Positions 11,206 to 23,415 of a DNA stretch of 64,000 bases are shown one piece after another. A program made the translations under genes and the position numbers. Position 1 is the first letter of the stretch, and each line of letters opens with the position of its first letter. The stretch is taken from NCBI GenBank assembly GCA_964019695.1, contig OZ026524.1, positions 24,201,656 through 24,265,655 of the forward strand, in the 5' to 3' direction. The notes beneath the pieces are model-generated. The model saw only the letters and a program-made list of their open reading frames with translations, did no database searches and was not told the origin of the DNA. The DNA comes from Loripinus fragilis (lineage: Eukaryota; Mollusca; Bivalvia; Lucinida; Lucinidae).

Positions 11206-11728
11206 ATGTAGTATATAGTCTTACGAACATCCATGCAGAAAAACAGCACTAACGCATCAATTATATCTTCTTATGTTTTCATGACATATTGTGTATGAAC
11301 TTGTGTAAAAATGTTTATTGTAAAAACAACAGCAACAACCGAAACCTTCCTGTCTTTAGTCAGCCAAATGCGCAATTTCATTTAGAATAAGAATTGATAG
11401 TGTGAATAGAAAGCTGCGTGGATCATGATCAGTTGGCTCCTTACGAAGGCAGATGACCTGGATCTGCATTGCTTTTAAAACGCACATAACGAATTTACAA
11501 AAAAAAAAACGTATGCTTGGCGAGCCTTACCCAACACCCTTTACCTAGCATATAATAAAATTACTCACTAAATGCATCTTCGCGATTGGGCATGTTCAAA
11601 AATAATGAAGCCAAAGCGTGACATTGGGGGTGAAAAATGAAACTGTTGTCATAGGTGAAATCGTTATTCCAAACAAATTGGGGGGTACTTAAAGTTTTCA
11701 AAATTGTTTAAGTTCAGTACGTATGTAT

Positions 11729-11825
11729 AGTATTGCATACAAAAAAAGTGACTTCCTTTGCATAGTGTTAACATGATTTTATTGCAGATTATTGGCCTTT
11801 TTGTAAAGAAATGTCTGATCTATAG
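11729..11825 (+). repeat. ~97 bp direct repeat, copy 1
   Basis: Almost identical to 12305-12402, e.g. GTGACTTCCTTTGCATAGTG then TTGCAGATTATTGGCC. The spacing is ~577 bases. Confidence 0.8.
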
Positions 11826-12304
11826 CAGCAAAAATATAAATTTTCTGAACATTTTCTTTCAGGATTATTTTGCAAAAATTGTTAATTATGGCTATATTCT
11901 GTGTAGGTTATTTTTATTGGAAATCTTGATTTAATGTCTTGAAATTCCCATTATTTGATGCCAAGCACTTAACAGCATGTGAATGAGTGATTTTTACCAA
12001 ATTTAAATGCCTAATTGAACAAAAAAAATCTTATTTTACTGTCATTTTGCCTCATTATTTTAGCAGAAGAGCTCTCAAAATGTTCATATTTTTAAAACAG
12101 GTGACAGAACCTCAATAACATTTGCGCTGAAATGATAATACATGGTAAAATAACTAAGCTATAAATCAATATGCAATATGTAAGCATGGATGTAATGGTT
12201 ATCTATGTACAAAAATGGGCAAAAAATTAAGAAAATGTGTTACACTCCTTAGTTTGATTTGTTTTTTAGTCAGAATTTGGAACTAACAGGGCTGTGACGT
12301 ATAT

Positions 12305-12402
12305 ATAGTATTACATACAAAGAAGTGACTTCCTTTGCATAGTGTTAACATGATTTTATTGCAGATTATTGGCCTTTTTGTAAAGAAATGTCTGATCTAT
12401 AG
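12305..12402 (+). repeat. ~97 bp direct repeat, copy 2
   Basis: Followed immediately by CTAAGGAGTGTAACATTTT, the inverse of TGTTACACTCCTTAG at ~12238, so the copy ends in a short inverted flank. Confidence 0.8.
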
Positions 12403-13439
12403 ACTAAGGAGTGTAACATTTTGTACAACTGCTTAGGTCTTCAAAAACCTATAAATTCTAGCTTTAACATTAAATGACACAATTTCCTTTCTACTATATA
12501 GAATCTCATAATCAGTGTTACAGCACAAACAAAAATTGTCTCCCCAAGATCTTGAATTAGTGTGTTAAGATATGTTGAATGATCTTTCTCTAAATGCTTA
12601 AACTGATTTAGTAATTGAACACTTTTCTGTATGTAACATACATTAAATACCATTTAACTAGCTGCCAAAGGGAATAAAAAAGTATGGTTGCATACCAGTT
12701 TCTGATATTGATACTCCCATCATGAACCAACCGAAAATGTCCCTTTATATTAAGTTTCTAAATGATTTACCCCAAATGCTAACCAAGATTCAAAGAAATT
12801 CATCAAACGAACTGTTCTAAATCTTGGAAATGAATGGTCAGAGTCAATTAAAAGTGAAATGTTGCTGGTTTGGAAAAGAAAAAAAGCTCTGAAAAGGCAT
12901 TGCAACAAAAATCACTGCGGATAGGATTAATACATAAGTGATCTATCGACTCTTAGTCTCTGATACTTTTGTAAACAGAATGTGACGTAACTGTCACTCT
13001 TGGCTGGCCGGACAGTAGGATGCCAGAAGCTCATGAACTATATTTTACATGTTCTTTATGTAATAAAGTGGTTCCATACTGCATGCGAAGGGCTTTCACA
13101 TTTAAGTAAAACAAAGATCCAAAAGGTAAGAAATATTTACTGCATGCTATGTTCTCTAAGGAAAAATAAAAGGTGCGAACTTAGCTTTAGCCATTGTTCA
13201 ACTATATTCTTGGCCTAATTAACCTTGCATATTATGCTTTGCCTAACATTCCAAACATACAATCTTCGTGACCTAACCCATTATTCACCTGATCTATCCT
13301 AACCATTTTAAATCTAACCTAACACTCGATTGACCTAGACCAACTTTATAAGAATCTATCATGATAGGCCAGGAACTTAACTTTTAAGGTCAAGATAATT
13401 CCTTAAGAAATTATTTTAGCACCAAAGCATAGGGCTGTG

Positions 13440-14515
13440 TAGTGTTAATAGTCATAAAAAAGTCCTCAAAAAATATCGGTGCCAAATTCGAGAAAATGAA
13501 GATGTAAGATTTTATCATTAGTGGGTGGGGTACCTGAAATCTCCGCATCAATTCATCCTAAAATACTAAATTTGGTACCAAATTATTTCTTACTTATCTA
13601 GCAATTTCCTGATTGTTCGATATGCAAGTTATCTAATTTGTATATACATGATTATTTAAGAGAACATGAGAAATTAGAGAAAATTGCAGGAAATTAAGGG
13701 TGTATACCTTCAAAATATCCTGTATCTCAGCTGCTAATTAAATTACAGGTCACAAATTGGTACAAAATTGATGCTGAGACATTGTTGCTTTACACAGTGG
13801 TTAAATATGCAATTTAACTTATTTTCATATCCATCAATGCCAATGAAAACATAAGAAATAAGAGAAATTTCTAAGAAAAACTACGGGGGTATACCTACTA
13901 AATTGATTATATTTCAGCTACCAATTTCCCTAGATTACCAAACATGGTACTAAACTGATACCAGGATACAATCCTTTTACCCAGTGGTTCAACATGCAAA
14001 GAATTAGCCTTAAATATCTATGACTATTGATAAAAATATAAATTATTATTGAAAAATCGCAGAAAAATTAAGGGGTATCACTACAGAATTACTCATATCA
14101 CAACTGCTAGTTGCCCAGAGTTACCAAACTTGGTTCTGAAATGATGCTAAGACACATTTCTTTTATCCATTGGTTCAACGTGAGAGTAATCTAAAGTTGA
14201 TATTCATGATTATGAAAGAGAACATTAGAAATTGGAAAAAATCGCTGAAAAATTAAGGGGGTATTCCTACAAAATTACTAAGATCTCAGCGGCTAATTGC
14301 CAAAGCGCAGCAAACATGGTATTAACATAATTTCAAGACATAGAGCCTTAATCATACGTTCTTTATTGGAAATATTTGAATTGCAAAATCACCATTATTG
14401 ATAAAAATATTAGAAGTGAGAAAAAATCGAAAATTTTATAGCGGTGTACCCACAAAATAACCATACCTCAGCTGCTGTAATTCTTAGACTTCTAAGAATT
14501 GCCCAAATGATTCCG
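13440..14515 (+). repeat. Degenerate ~185 bp tandem array, forward orientation
   Basis: The landmark CAGCTGCTAATT-type sequence recurs at about 13731, 13914, 14102, 14286 and 14468 (spacing 182-188). Each is preceded by a GGGGGTATxCCT-like block and followed by CCAAACATGGTA-type sequence and TCATGATTATGAAAGAGAACAT. Units are diverged (~60-75% by eye). No coding potential. Confidence 0.8.
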
Positions 14516-14999
14516 CTCTGCCAGCCAAGATGGCCGCCAGAGCTCTAGATAAGAAATATTTTAAACAACAAATGAACTATATTGTACTGGTTCGAATTGG
14601 AAATCATTTCATACAATTTGTATGACATTCCTTGTAAGGCCTTCTACATAAGCTACCCAACCAGTTCTGCTCTTTTGAACAATATAATCACCAGTCTGAG
14701 AGCTAAAATAGAACTCTTTACACAACATCTGATTCAATGATCCAGATTCAGAATAATTACAAAAAAAATGTTTCAGAATGATCAATGTTCCTTATATTGC
14801 TCAAAATTATTCAACTATGCTTAACGAAGTGCCCCCAGGGATACGAATCACGTGAGCGTTCCAGAGCCACCCATGATTGCTCTCTTGTTCAATATTATAT
14901 GTGGATTCCCCCTTTTTGGTCATAATTTCCCCATTCATCCCATATATATTTTTTAGAAAACAAATCAGACCTACCTACCTTATTTCAATTTTCCATGCA
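14516..14999. other. Spacer between the inverted arrays
   Basis: Contains CCAAGATGGCCGCCAGAGC and AT-rich unique-looking sequence with no array units recognised. The arrays on each side point away from it. Confidence 0.5.
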
Positions 15000-15777
15000 A
15001 TAGTAAACTCATATTTTTTGGCCTAAGTACTTTTGTATGTATACTCTCCTATTTTTTTCTGAGAATTTTCTATCATTTCCAATGTTTCATAAATTCATAT
15101 GAACATAAAAATAGATTATATGTATATTGAACCACATTGTATAAGGACTATGTCTAAGCATCAATTAAGATCTCAGCTTGGTAAATTTAGGGCATCTAGC
15201 AGCTGTGATATGAGTAGTTTTGAAAGCATATCCACTTATTTTTTAATGAGATTTGTCTATTATTTCCAATATTTCATTGATATCCGTAGTATATAAATTT
15301 AGTCATTTGAATGTTGAACAAATGAGTAAAAGAATTCTGAGATATGAGTTTACCACAACTTTTTTACATTGTTTTTCTTTTTGACAAATTTACTCTTACT
15401 TCTACAATTTTCATTAATATTGATGGATATGACAATTAGGGGTTATTTACATATTTAACCAGAGTAGAAGAGCTTTGTCTCAGGATTAATATGGTACCAG
15501 TTTTGTATACTAGAGCAATAAGCAGCTGAGTTGTATAACCCATTTTTCCTGAGTTTTCTCTCTAGTTTCTCAGGTTTTCATAAATATTCATGAATACTCA
15601 AATGAGATAATTTGCATACCGGACAGTCCAGAAAAAATTATATGACTAGAATTAGTTTGATACCAAGTTAAGTATTGTTGAGTGAGTTGCTGCTGAGATA
15701 TGAGTATTTCTGTAGATACATTCCATTCTTTAGAATTATTTTATAGGTTGTCAGAGAAACCATTCAATTAATGGTTT

Positions 15778-16218
15778 AAAGAGGTATGTGCATTAAGGGG
15801 CAAATTTGGCCCCCTTTGGAGCCAAAAACTGAAAGTTGCTTTTCACAAAAATCACCCAATTGGTTTATTAGAAGAATAACCCAAGTGTAAAATTCTGGCA
15901 ATTATTTTACTTTTACCGTTGCTATGGTAACAAAAATGGCCAACAAAATAGGCTTAAAATAGAGAAATTGCCATTTTGGGCTAAATATAAGGCTTTTGGA
16001 TACCGATTTTTTAAGAATTAGACATCAGCACATGCGAATACCAAAAAACCCTTTTAATATGTTGTGTGCCATGATAACGGTAAAAATCGAATCAATACCA
16101 GACTTTCATACTTGGGCTATTGTTCTAATAAACTAATGAGAAGAAACAGATGAAAAGCAGCTTTCATTTTTGGCCTCATAGGGGGCCAAAATAGCCTCTT
16201 AATGCACGTAGCTCTTTT
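15778..16218. mobile_element. Fold-back MITE (GTGCATTAAG ends), short copy
   Basis: Inverted ends AAAGAGGTATGTGCATTAAG / (minus) AAAAGAGCTACGTGCATTAA. It is internally homologous to 54463-55046 (GGAGCCAAAAACTGAAAGTT; GTTGCTATGGTAACAAAAAT), but the central palindrome is shorter. Inserted in the tandem array. Confidence 0.8.
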
Positions 16219-16260
16219 GAGGACATTTCTTTTGCATTTTGGTGGTTCAAATGAACAATA

Positions 16261-16402
16261 TGGCATCCAGTAGAAATCGTCATATGGTTGTAAGGTAGGT
16301 CTACTATCATAGGGTCCAAATTTCTAGTCGTTGGCATCCAGTAGAAATCGTCATAGGGGTGTAAGGTAGGTCTACTATCACAGGGTCCAAATTTCTAGTC
16401 GT
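16261..16402 (+). repeat. 71 bp tandem duplication
   Basis: Units 16261-16331 and 16332-16402 both start TGGCATCCAGTAGAAATCGT and end TTTCTAGTCGT, with very few differences. Confidence 0.9.
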
Positions 16403-17184
16403 TGCTTCCTGTTTTTCTCTCCAATGATTTTCCTATCATTTTTCAAGTACTCATAAATATTCATGAATATGCAAATGGGATCATTTACATCTAGAACCAC
16501 CAGATGAAAGAACTTGTCAAACTGTATCACTTATGATATAGCAACGTACAATGTACATCAGTGATGTTTTTGGGCAGAAATCAGTTAATATACAGGTATT
16601 TTTTTTTCCAATTTTCCCATATTTTAAAGTTCTTATTAATATTCATGAATATTCAAATTAGAAAATTCGCAGATCTGACCATGTAATGAAAGGTATATGC
16701 CAAGGCTTTAATTTGGTACCAAGGTTAGTAGTCTAGACGGAGAAGCAGCTGAGATATGGTTGTTTTTGTAGGTTTAAGGTAGGTCTATTATCACAGGGTC
16801 CAAATTTCTAGTCGTTGCTTCCTGTTTTTCTCTCCATTGATTTTCCTATCTTTTTTCAAGTTTTCATAAATATTCATGAATATGCAAATGGGACAATTTA
16901 CTTCTAGAAACACCAGATGAAAGAACTTTTCAAGTTGTATCACTTATGATATAGCAACATACAATGTACATCAGTGATGTTTTGGGCAGAAATCAGTTAA
17001 TATACAGGTATTTTTCCCCAATTTTCCTATATTTTAAAGTTCTCATTAATATTCATGAATATTCAAATTAGAAAATTTGCATATCTGACTATGTAATGAA
17101 AGGTATATGCCCAGGCTTTAATTTGGTACCAAGGTTAGTAGTCTAGACTGAGAAGCAGCTGAGATATGGTTGTTTGTGTAGGTA
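16363..17184 (+). repeat. ~411 bp tandem duplication within the array
   Basis: 16363-16774 and 16775-17184 start AAGGTAGGTCTA and end GAGATATGGTTGTTT(T/G)TGTAGG, at ~95% identity by eye. This is much younger than the surrounding array units. Confidence 0.88.
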
Positions 17185-17591
17185 CACCCACATTCAGGAG
17201 AATATTATTATGGGTTGCCAAAGAAACCATGCATTTAGACATAGCTAGAATAAAAAGAAATCTGGGGACAAATTTTGGAGCATGACTGGTGTTCCAATGA
17301 ACAATCCAACACCCATGAAAACTTGTCCTGGGGTAGCAAGGTAGGTCAAATTAGATCCTATGGTACCAATAACATGATATAAATTGTCTGTTTTCAGCTT
17401 ATTTTTCTTCATTTTTTGTATTTTTTTCACCCCCCCCCCAATATACCATTTTGCCTCGGATTTTTTTAGGGCTTTTTTTTTTCTATAAAACAGGACACCT
17501 TCCTTATACTTAAACTGTTGATAACATTTCTCAAAGAATTAGTTTTGGGCCAAGGGTTATTTTCAGCTAAATGTACTGGCCTCTGAGTGTA

Positions 17592-17697
17592 AGGGTATGA
17601 TAGAAAGATCTGTCCCGAGGATCGCCGTTTGGCATCACGAGGCTTGCCGAGTGATGACAAACGGTGATCCCGAGGGACAGATTTTTCTATCCTACCC
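17592..17697. repeat. Hairpin (GATAGAAAGATCTGTCCC type)
   Basis: Inverted arms TATGATAGAAAGATCTGTCC / GGGACAGATTTTTCTATCCT with matching inner GAGGATCGCCGTTTG / CAAACGGTGATCC. Probable MITE end or fold-back core. Confidence 0.7.
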
Positions 17698-17906
17698 TAG
17701 CACGAATAATTAATTCTTTTCTTTGCTCACCAGTAATTTTTTATTTAAAAATAAGCTTCCAGAAGTCCCTCAATACGCTAAGATACTAGTTCACATGATG
17801 ACGTCATTTTAACAGCAATGACGTCACTTGACGACAAAGTGCGTGAGTTCCAATACAACCAATGTATGTAGCCCTCACGTGACAGCCTGGGTAAGATATA
17901 GAGGAT

Positions 17907-18054
17907 ATTCAAATTTTTGGAATGAATATGGCATTTATTTCATCGAGTGAAGCGAAAAATGCATATTTCATGAGTGGCGAAGCCACGAATGAAATATACA
18001 TTTTCTCGCTTCACGAGATGAAATAAATGCCATATTCATTCCAAAAATTTGAAT
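17907..18054. repeat. Long near-perfect hairpin
   Basis: A 38-base arm, ATTCAAATTTTTGGAATGAA... through the sequence before CGAGTG, is mirrored exactly by 18017-18054. The inner arms (GAAGCGAAAAATGCATATTT / ...TATACATTTTCTCGCTTC) are imperfect, with a loop at GGCGAAGCC. TGACGTCA motifs lie at 17797-17835 and ~18105. Related to 5047-5191. Confidence 0.85.
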
Positions 18055-20329
18055 TTTCTTTTTATTATATACCAATTTAAGCGTAACAGATTTTTTGCAG
18101 TAAATGACGTCATACACGTTCGCACATTGCGTCATATTAATGATGACGTTGCGTAATGTACAATGACGGCCAAAACTGAAACCATAAGGGCAGGAGTAGA
18201 AAAAGTGAAAATTTCAGCAAATCCTGACAATTTAATTACCAATGTGTTCCTTGCGATCTAACTAAGAAAAGGAATACCAACACTTTGTGTTTTTGTCCAC
18301 TAATAAGAAAGTTACAGTCGTTTGAAATTCTGAAGTGGGCTCAAGGAAGTCAATGGAGAAAGCAGAGGACATCCGATTTCACCCGTGAAATACAACTTAT
18401 ATTTTCACTGCAGTGAAAATACAACTTTTGATATTTTCACGGCTGTGAAATACAGCTTCTTTAAAATATGCAGTATATTTAATCAATATTTTTCTGTATT
18501 TCATTACTTTGTATATAATAAAAGATTTTCTATCCCAGGGTAAAATCTCAGATATCCGTATTCGGTGTACAAGAATACATATTATCTATTCACATGTATC
18601 TAACCTAACATTCTGTTCAAACCTAACATATTCAGTCAGGGACCAAAAGTATTTCCACAATATTAAAGCACCATTGGTAGAGCAAAACTATGGCAAAAAG
18701 ACGCTTAGTTAAGGTGGAACCCCTCCCCATCTGTAAAATGGAAAATGATTGTATGAATTATACAGCAAGATGTTGAAGTTTCTTGGATCGCCGGAATGAC
18801 TTTTTCAAAGATGGGCAGTACATGTAGTGTTAAAAATTGGTGAAAACCTAATTTTTAGAAACGAGATTGCGAAATTCTAAAATCCATTTGTAGCAGCAGA
18901 TACTTGAAACCAGGAAGAAATATTGAAAAATATTTACTAAGTTTTATCAAAATAAATCCATTTTTTGTAACTTGGCTGGTAAAGTTTTTAAAAAAATAGA
19001 GGTATTATTTATCTTGTTTTAATTTCGATGCTGTTTTATTCAACTTTATCTTATAAAAATCCGCAAAAATGTTTTCGTTTTTGCCTCAAAATCCAATATT
19101 TAGTTATCCAGAAATGCATGTTTTGCTATTACTTGTATATCTGGGCATTGCCATAATAAGAAAATGGCGTGCATATAATTACATTTCAAATGGAAACAGC
19201 ATTTATGATGTACTGTGATATCATATCAAGTATTGGCACACAATAACATTAGGGCCAAGTGACACTGAATCGCTCACTTGAGTTTTGCTTAAAACTTCTA
19301 ATCTATATGTATCTATTGGAAACTGGCCATGCTCCTGGTGATCCCCCTGGTGGGCCATTTTTGTCCACAGAGCCATAATTTGAGCAAAGTTAAATATGTG
19401 TCACAGGGTGATGCTACATACTAAATACCAAGGCTCTAGAACAAGTGGTTTCAGACGAGAGAGTATTCTTTGTTATCATTATGTTAGTTAATATAAACTC
19501 TGACAGCCAGGATGAGGCCTTTTTGACCACAGAACCACCATTTGAACAAATTAAGTAGAGTACCACTAGGTGATGCTTCATAGCAAACAGCAAGACTTTA
19601 GGCCTTTTATTTTATGACAAGAATGTTTAAATTTTTTTCTATATAAAAATAATATAAAATATCAATGAAGCAAAATTATGGCAAATTATAAGTAGCTTAG
19701 TTTAGGCGGAACCCCTCCCCTCCAGTAAAATAGGATTGTGATATATCAATGGAAAGCCTGTTAACTGTATATTATAAAACCACCGGAATTAGTTTTCAAA
19801 GCAGGGGCAGTGACTCTTTATTTGGATTTGAAGAAGGACACCCTCGTTCAAGGACATGCAGCATCTAAAATAAGCAAAAGTTTGCTGGCCAAAAAATGCA
19901 AATAAATACAAATACTTTCAAATTTTTAAAACAGTACGGTCATATATTTAACCAAATAATCGATGTATTATACAGTTAGGCCTGTTTCAATGTATATGGA
20001 TGTAGCATCTGCAGAATAAAGGTACCCGATTTTTATCATTTTAACATAATTATTCATTACAATTCTTTTTAATTTATTGTCTTCCTTTTACACAGATTGC
20101 CAGTACCTATGATCTGAAATCATTACAAATCAATCAGGTCTGATATCCATCAGATCATAAAATAATAGTAGATTTTAAATTTGATATTAGCAGCAGCATG
20201 AAGTTTGTGTACAACACATTGTCCTCCTAAATCTGCTTCTCGTATATACTATAACAAGTACTTGCCATTTAACTCTATGCTTTGTGTTCATATTTGGCAC
20301 AGCAATTACCTATGATGTGTAGATGACAA
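18055..20329. other. AT-rich intergenic sequence with diverged repeats
   Basis: A direct repeat pair, 18690-18850 and 19672-19835, shares GGTGGAACCCCTCCCC/GGCGGAACCCCTCCCC and a CCACCGGAAT/GCCGGAAT block. 19330-19610 holds two diverged copies of a ~190 bp unit (CCACAGAGCCATAATTTGAG / CCACAGAACCACCATTTGAA). No gene seen. Confidence 0.55.
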
Positions 20330-21640
20330 CGAATGTTTTAAATTACCAATATGATCTGGTAGTCAAAGGTCAATGTCAAATTAACTCAAAATCTGCAATG
20401 CGACTCGTTACCTGACCTCTTTATTCATTTTCGATAGAGGGCGTTCATATATAATACAATGATTGTTTATGGTGTAGGTTTCTGATCACCGCTATGGCAT
20501 TTGAGTCAAAGGTCAATGTCAAGTATACTTACAATCAGTTTATGGCTTGTTACACGAACTCCTCTTTCCTTTTTGACCGAGGGTGTATATTCTTAGCACA
20601 ATTATTGCTTATGGTGTGTAGATTACAAAGACAGTTTCAGATCGCCGCTATGACCTTGGTGCTTCATATTTTATATAATAATTGCCAACATGACATTTGA
20701 GTCAAAGGTAAAGGTCACAATTATTCTGGTTGTGTGGCTGACCGTTCCAAGGCGGTGCTTCTTTTGTGGATAATTTATTTTATTTCTGTCTTGTTTTGTT
20801 ATGCTTTCATGCACGTCTGTTTGTTGATGCCTTGAGGTCACCTGCTGGGAAAGGGCTGGCCTCTTGGCTCTCGTTTAAGGTGTCTAATTGTGACGTTGTT
20901 ACTTTCCCATTGGTATCCTGGGTCAGGTGTGGTGCTTGATTGTATTGATTCCTGATCTTTGCCCGCTTTCTTACTTTATAAAGCAAATACATCTTACATG
21001 TTTTATTGTAGGTGGTTTAAATTTTGCATACTGATTACCTAAGGTGTGTATATGTCATCAATGGTTTTGACTGTTGAGATGACCTTTAATTGAAAGTTCA
21101 AGATCGAAATATTTAAAGGCCTAAAATTCTAAGCTCTCAAAGTGGTACTAATGTGTTTATGACTCACCCTAGGTGCATTATCGGGCGGACCAGAGGCTTG
21201 TCATAATGAGGCGATTATGAACTCCCTGTATGGGGTAATAAAGGGATCCCTTGAAGTGTTTAGGTATTTTCTGATAAAATATTTATATTGATCTTGGTGA
21301 ACCTATACAGGAGGTAAGTCCCCTCTTGGTGCCCTCTTAGTCCGGTGAGAATACACTTTGACGTAAAATATTCTATCTTTTATCAATTAATCCATTGTTG
21401 ACTCCTCATAAAACAAAATATAGGGCTTTAAATTCTGCCTATATGGCTTGTAACGCGTACATCTTTATAAGACTTTAGTGGTTCGTATTTGGGACACTGG
21501 CTGTCTGTGGCTTTTACATGACAGCAAAGGTTTTGTATTATTGATATGACACGGGATACACAGGTCAACGTAAAGCAAAATCATACTGTGCGGTATTTAA
21601 CGTAATTGCAGATACAGAACTTGCGGTGCGACCCCTCCCC
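20330..21640 (+). repeat. Diverged tandem repeats with TTTGAGTCAAAGGTCAATGT core
   Basis: The core recurs at about 20358, 20504, 20695 and more weakly further on. It alternates with GTTTATGGTGTAGGTTTCTGAT / GCTTATGGTGTGTAGATTAC blocks, period ~150-190. It is interrupted by the retroelement tail at 20735-20985. Confidence 0.6.
20735..20985 (+). mobile_element. Retroelement 3' tail, truncated copy
   Basis: This is homologous to the last ~250 bases of copy A: GACCGTTCCAAGGCGGTGCT, then CACCTGCTGGGAAAGGGCT, ending in the CTGGGTCAGGTGTGG block. It is inserted within the diverged tandem repeats of 20.3-21.6 kb. No coding part remains. Confidence 0.7.
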
Positions 21641-21714
21641 CATTGATTGGCCCCACTCCACTTGTGTTTTGTCATTGATTGTGCTTCTTCATTTGTATAT
21701 TCACGCTTTTAGCT

Positions 21715-22235
21715 CGCCTGAACCAAAGGCCTTATGTGATAGCTGGAGGCCCGTCGGCCATCTCAACAATTGCTAAATCTCCTCCTAAACTACTAGATGG
21801 ACTTTAACCAAAATTGGCAGAAATTATTCTTATATGGATTTTTCAAATCATGGTTTCAATCCGTTGCATATCTAGGTCAGATTGGTAAAATATATTTTCA
21901 ATATGAAAACTTAAAAAAAGATTCTTGTCTAAAACCACAACGCCTAGAGCTTTGTTATTAGATATTTTGGTATGTAGCAAAAGCTAGTGTACCTCTACCA
22001 AGAGTGTTCAAATTATGGCCCTCTGGCCAAAAATGGCACAATCCTGGGGTTCGAATGTTTTACATAGGCTTATAATGGGAAAATATAGAACATATCTTCT
22101 TGTCTGAAACCATAAAGCACAAAGCCTTGATTTTGGTATGTAGCATCAGCTAGTAGGCCCCTACCAATTTTAATCAAGTTAGGGCACTGGGACTAAAAAT
22201 TGTCCCGCCCTGCTAGTCCATGTGTTTAATAGAGG
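21715..22235 (+). repeat. Tandem core repeats next to a microsatellite
   Basis: GGTATGTAGCAAAAGCTAGT and GGTATGTAGCATCAGCTAGT mark two ~168 bp units, both followed by ACCTCTACCAA/CCCCTACCAATTTT. They run straight into the CTAC/CTGC microsatellite. A short tandem core followed by a tetranucleotide run is the layout of bivalve 'pearl'/Helentron-type elements; assignment is tentative. Confidence 0.5.
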
Positions 22236-22247
22236 CTTACCTACCTA

Positions 22248-22282
<35 letters not shown>

Positions 22283-22450
22283 ACCTACCTACCTACCTGC
22301 CTGCCTGCCTGCCTACCTACCATCCCACCAACCTACCTACCTACTTACCTACCTACCAACCTACCTACCCACCTACCCACCCAGCCCACCCACACACCCA
22401 CACAGCCCACCCACACACCCACACACACACCTACCTACCTAGCCATCTAT
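22236..22450 (+). repeat. CTAC/CTGC/CCCA tetranucleotide microsatellite
   Basis: About 215 bases of CTAC and CTGC repeats grading into CACACCCA. The long Pro/Leu/Thr-rich ORFs across it are artefacts. Confidence 0.95.
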
Positions 22451-22484
22451 CTATCTTTATTACTCAACCTACTATATGGAGAGA

Positions 22485-22705
22485 TATTAAGCATTTTGAC
22501 TGTTTGACAACTTATCCGTCTCTGCCGGTTCGATCCGGTTTCGCGGAACTGTTTCCCCATGAACACATTTTTAACTGTTTCCCAGTCATGTGATACGCTG
22601 ATGAGATGTACTCTAATTACGATAATGCTGTAGGAAAGTGTTATTTGATTTGATTCTTTATGTCCCAGTCAACAAATTTTCATTTATGTCGGGTTTGAAC
22701 CAGTA
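22485..22705 (+). repeat. Duplicated unit 1, left part
   Basis: Matches 31486-31653 plus 33105-33190: GACTGTTTGACAAC, GGTTCGATCCGGTTT, GAACTGTTTCCC, TTTGATTTGATTCTTTA, TTATGTCGGG and TTGAACCAGTA. It is split from its right part (30968-31485) by the 8.26 kb element. Confidence 0.8.
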
Positions 22706-22749
22706 GGGTCAATCCGGGTAAATACGGACGATATTTACACCGCCATGTT

Positions 22750-23415
22750 TAACAAGTTGGCTGCTTTTAAAAAGCCACCAATAGGTTAGGGTTGGCAAAT
22801 AGGTTATTTTTATGACAGCATTTCTTTACTTTTATTATTTATAATAGGTCTTGTTTGCAAAAACTTGGAGTCAGCAGAATAGGTGTTTGAAAAGATTATT
22901 TGATATTTGTACAGATTGCATTATCGAGCATGAGCTTTTGCGAATGAACCTTCGTTACTAGATAAAATATCTGACCAAAATCTAGACCTTTAAATAGGCC
23001 GCTGGGTAGGTCTTTATAGGGTTTTACCAAACAATAAAGTACCTAAATTTTGTGTGCTTCCTAAAACATTGATGTTTTTCTATGCCTATGGTAGAGAAGA
23101 CTCAGCAGCCTCTCACATTAGCCAAATACTCTTATTTCACAGACAAAAATGGAATATTATAGGATTGGTGCTCGTTTCCAACCTGCACTGGGCAGTTCTG
23201 TTTCAATGTGTGTTTCTTGCAGTTTGGGTGAGAACTTAAAACAGAAAAGTTTCTTGCAGTTTGAGTAAGAACTTAACACAGAAAAATGTAAGGTTAGCTA
23301 AAATAGGATTATCTTTAGTTTTAAAATAATTTCACAGAAATTTATTATGATCATCATAATGCCTGTTACCAAAAATATACAAACTGTTCCATTCCACTGA
23401 AAAAATTAGTAATTA
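22750..23415. other. AT-rich interior of the 8.26 kb element
   Basis: No recognisable gene. The 61 aa ORF at 23054-23239 has no motif. A short tandem duplication of 'TTTCTTGCAGTTTG' lies at ~23213-23265. Confidence 0.5.

Larger units (their letters stand above)
11206..13439. other. AT-rich intergenic sequence with one direct-repeat pair
   Basis: No gene seen. Contains the repeat pair annotated at 11729 and 12305, and a CTAACC-rich patch at 13215-13340. Confidence 0.5.
15000..17200 (-). repeat. Degenerate ~185 bp tandem array, reverse orientation
   Basis: The same unit appears on the opposite strand (CAGCTGAGATATGxxT, TTCATAAATATTCATGAATA, GGTACCAxxxTxGTAxTCT). Landmarks are near 15335, 15521, 15691, 16745 and 17155. 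It is interrupted by a MITE at 15778-16218 and contains two recent local duplications (16261-16402; 16363-17184). Confidence 0.78.

Noticed and set aside
13440..17200. CRISPR-like array
   Set aside because: Units are ~185 bp, diverged and without regular spacers, and the DNA is clearly eukaryotic.
22220..22593. Two overlapping Pro/Leu/Thr/Cys-rich ORFs
   Set aside because: They are translations of the CTAC/CTGC/CCCA microsatellite.
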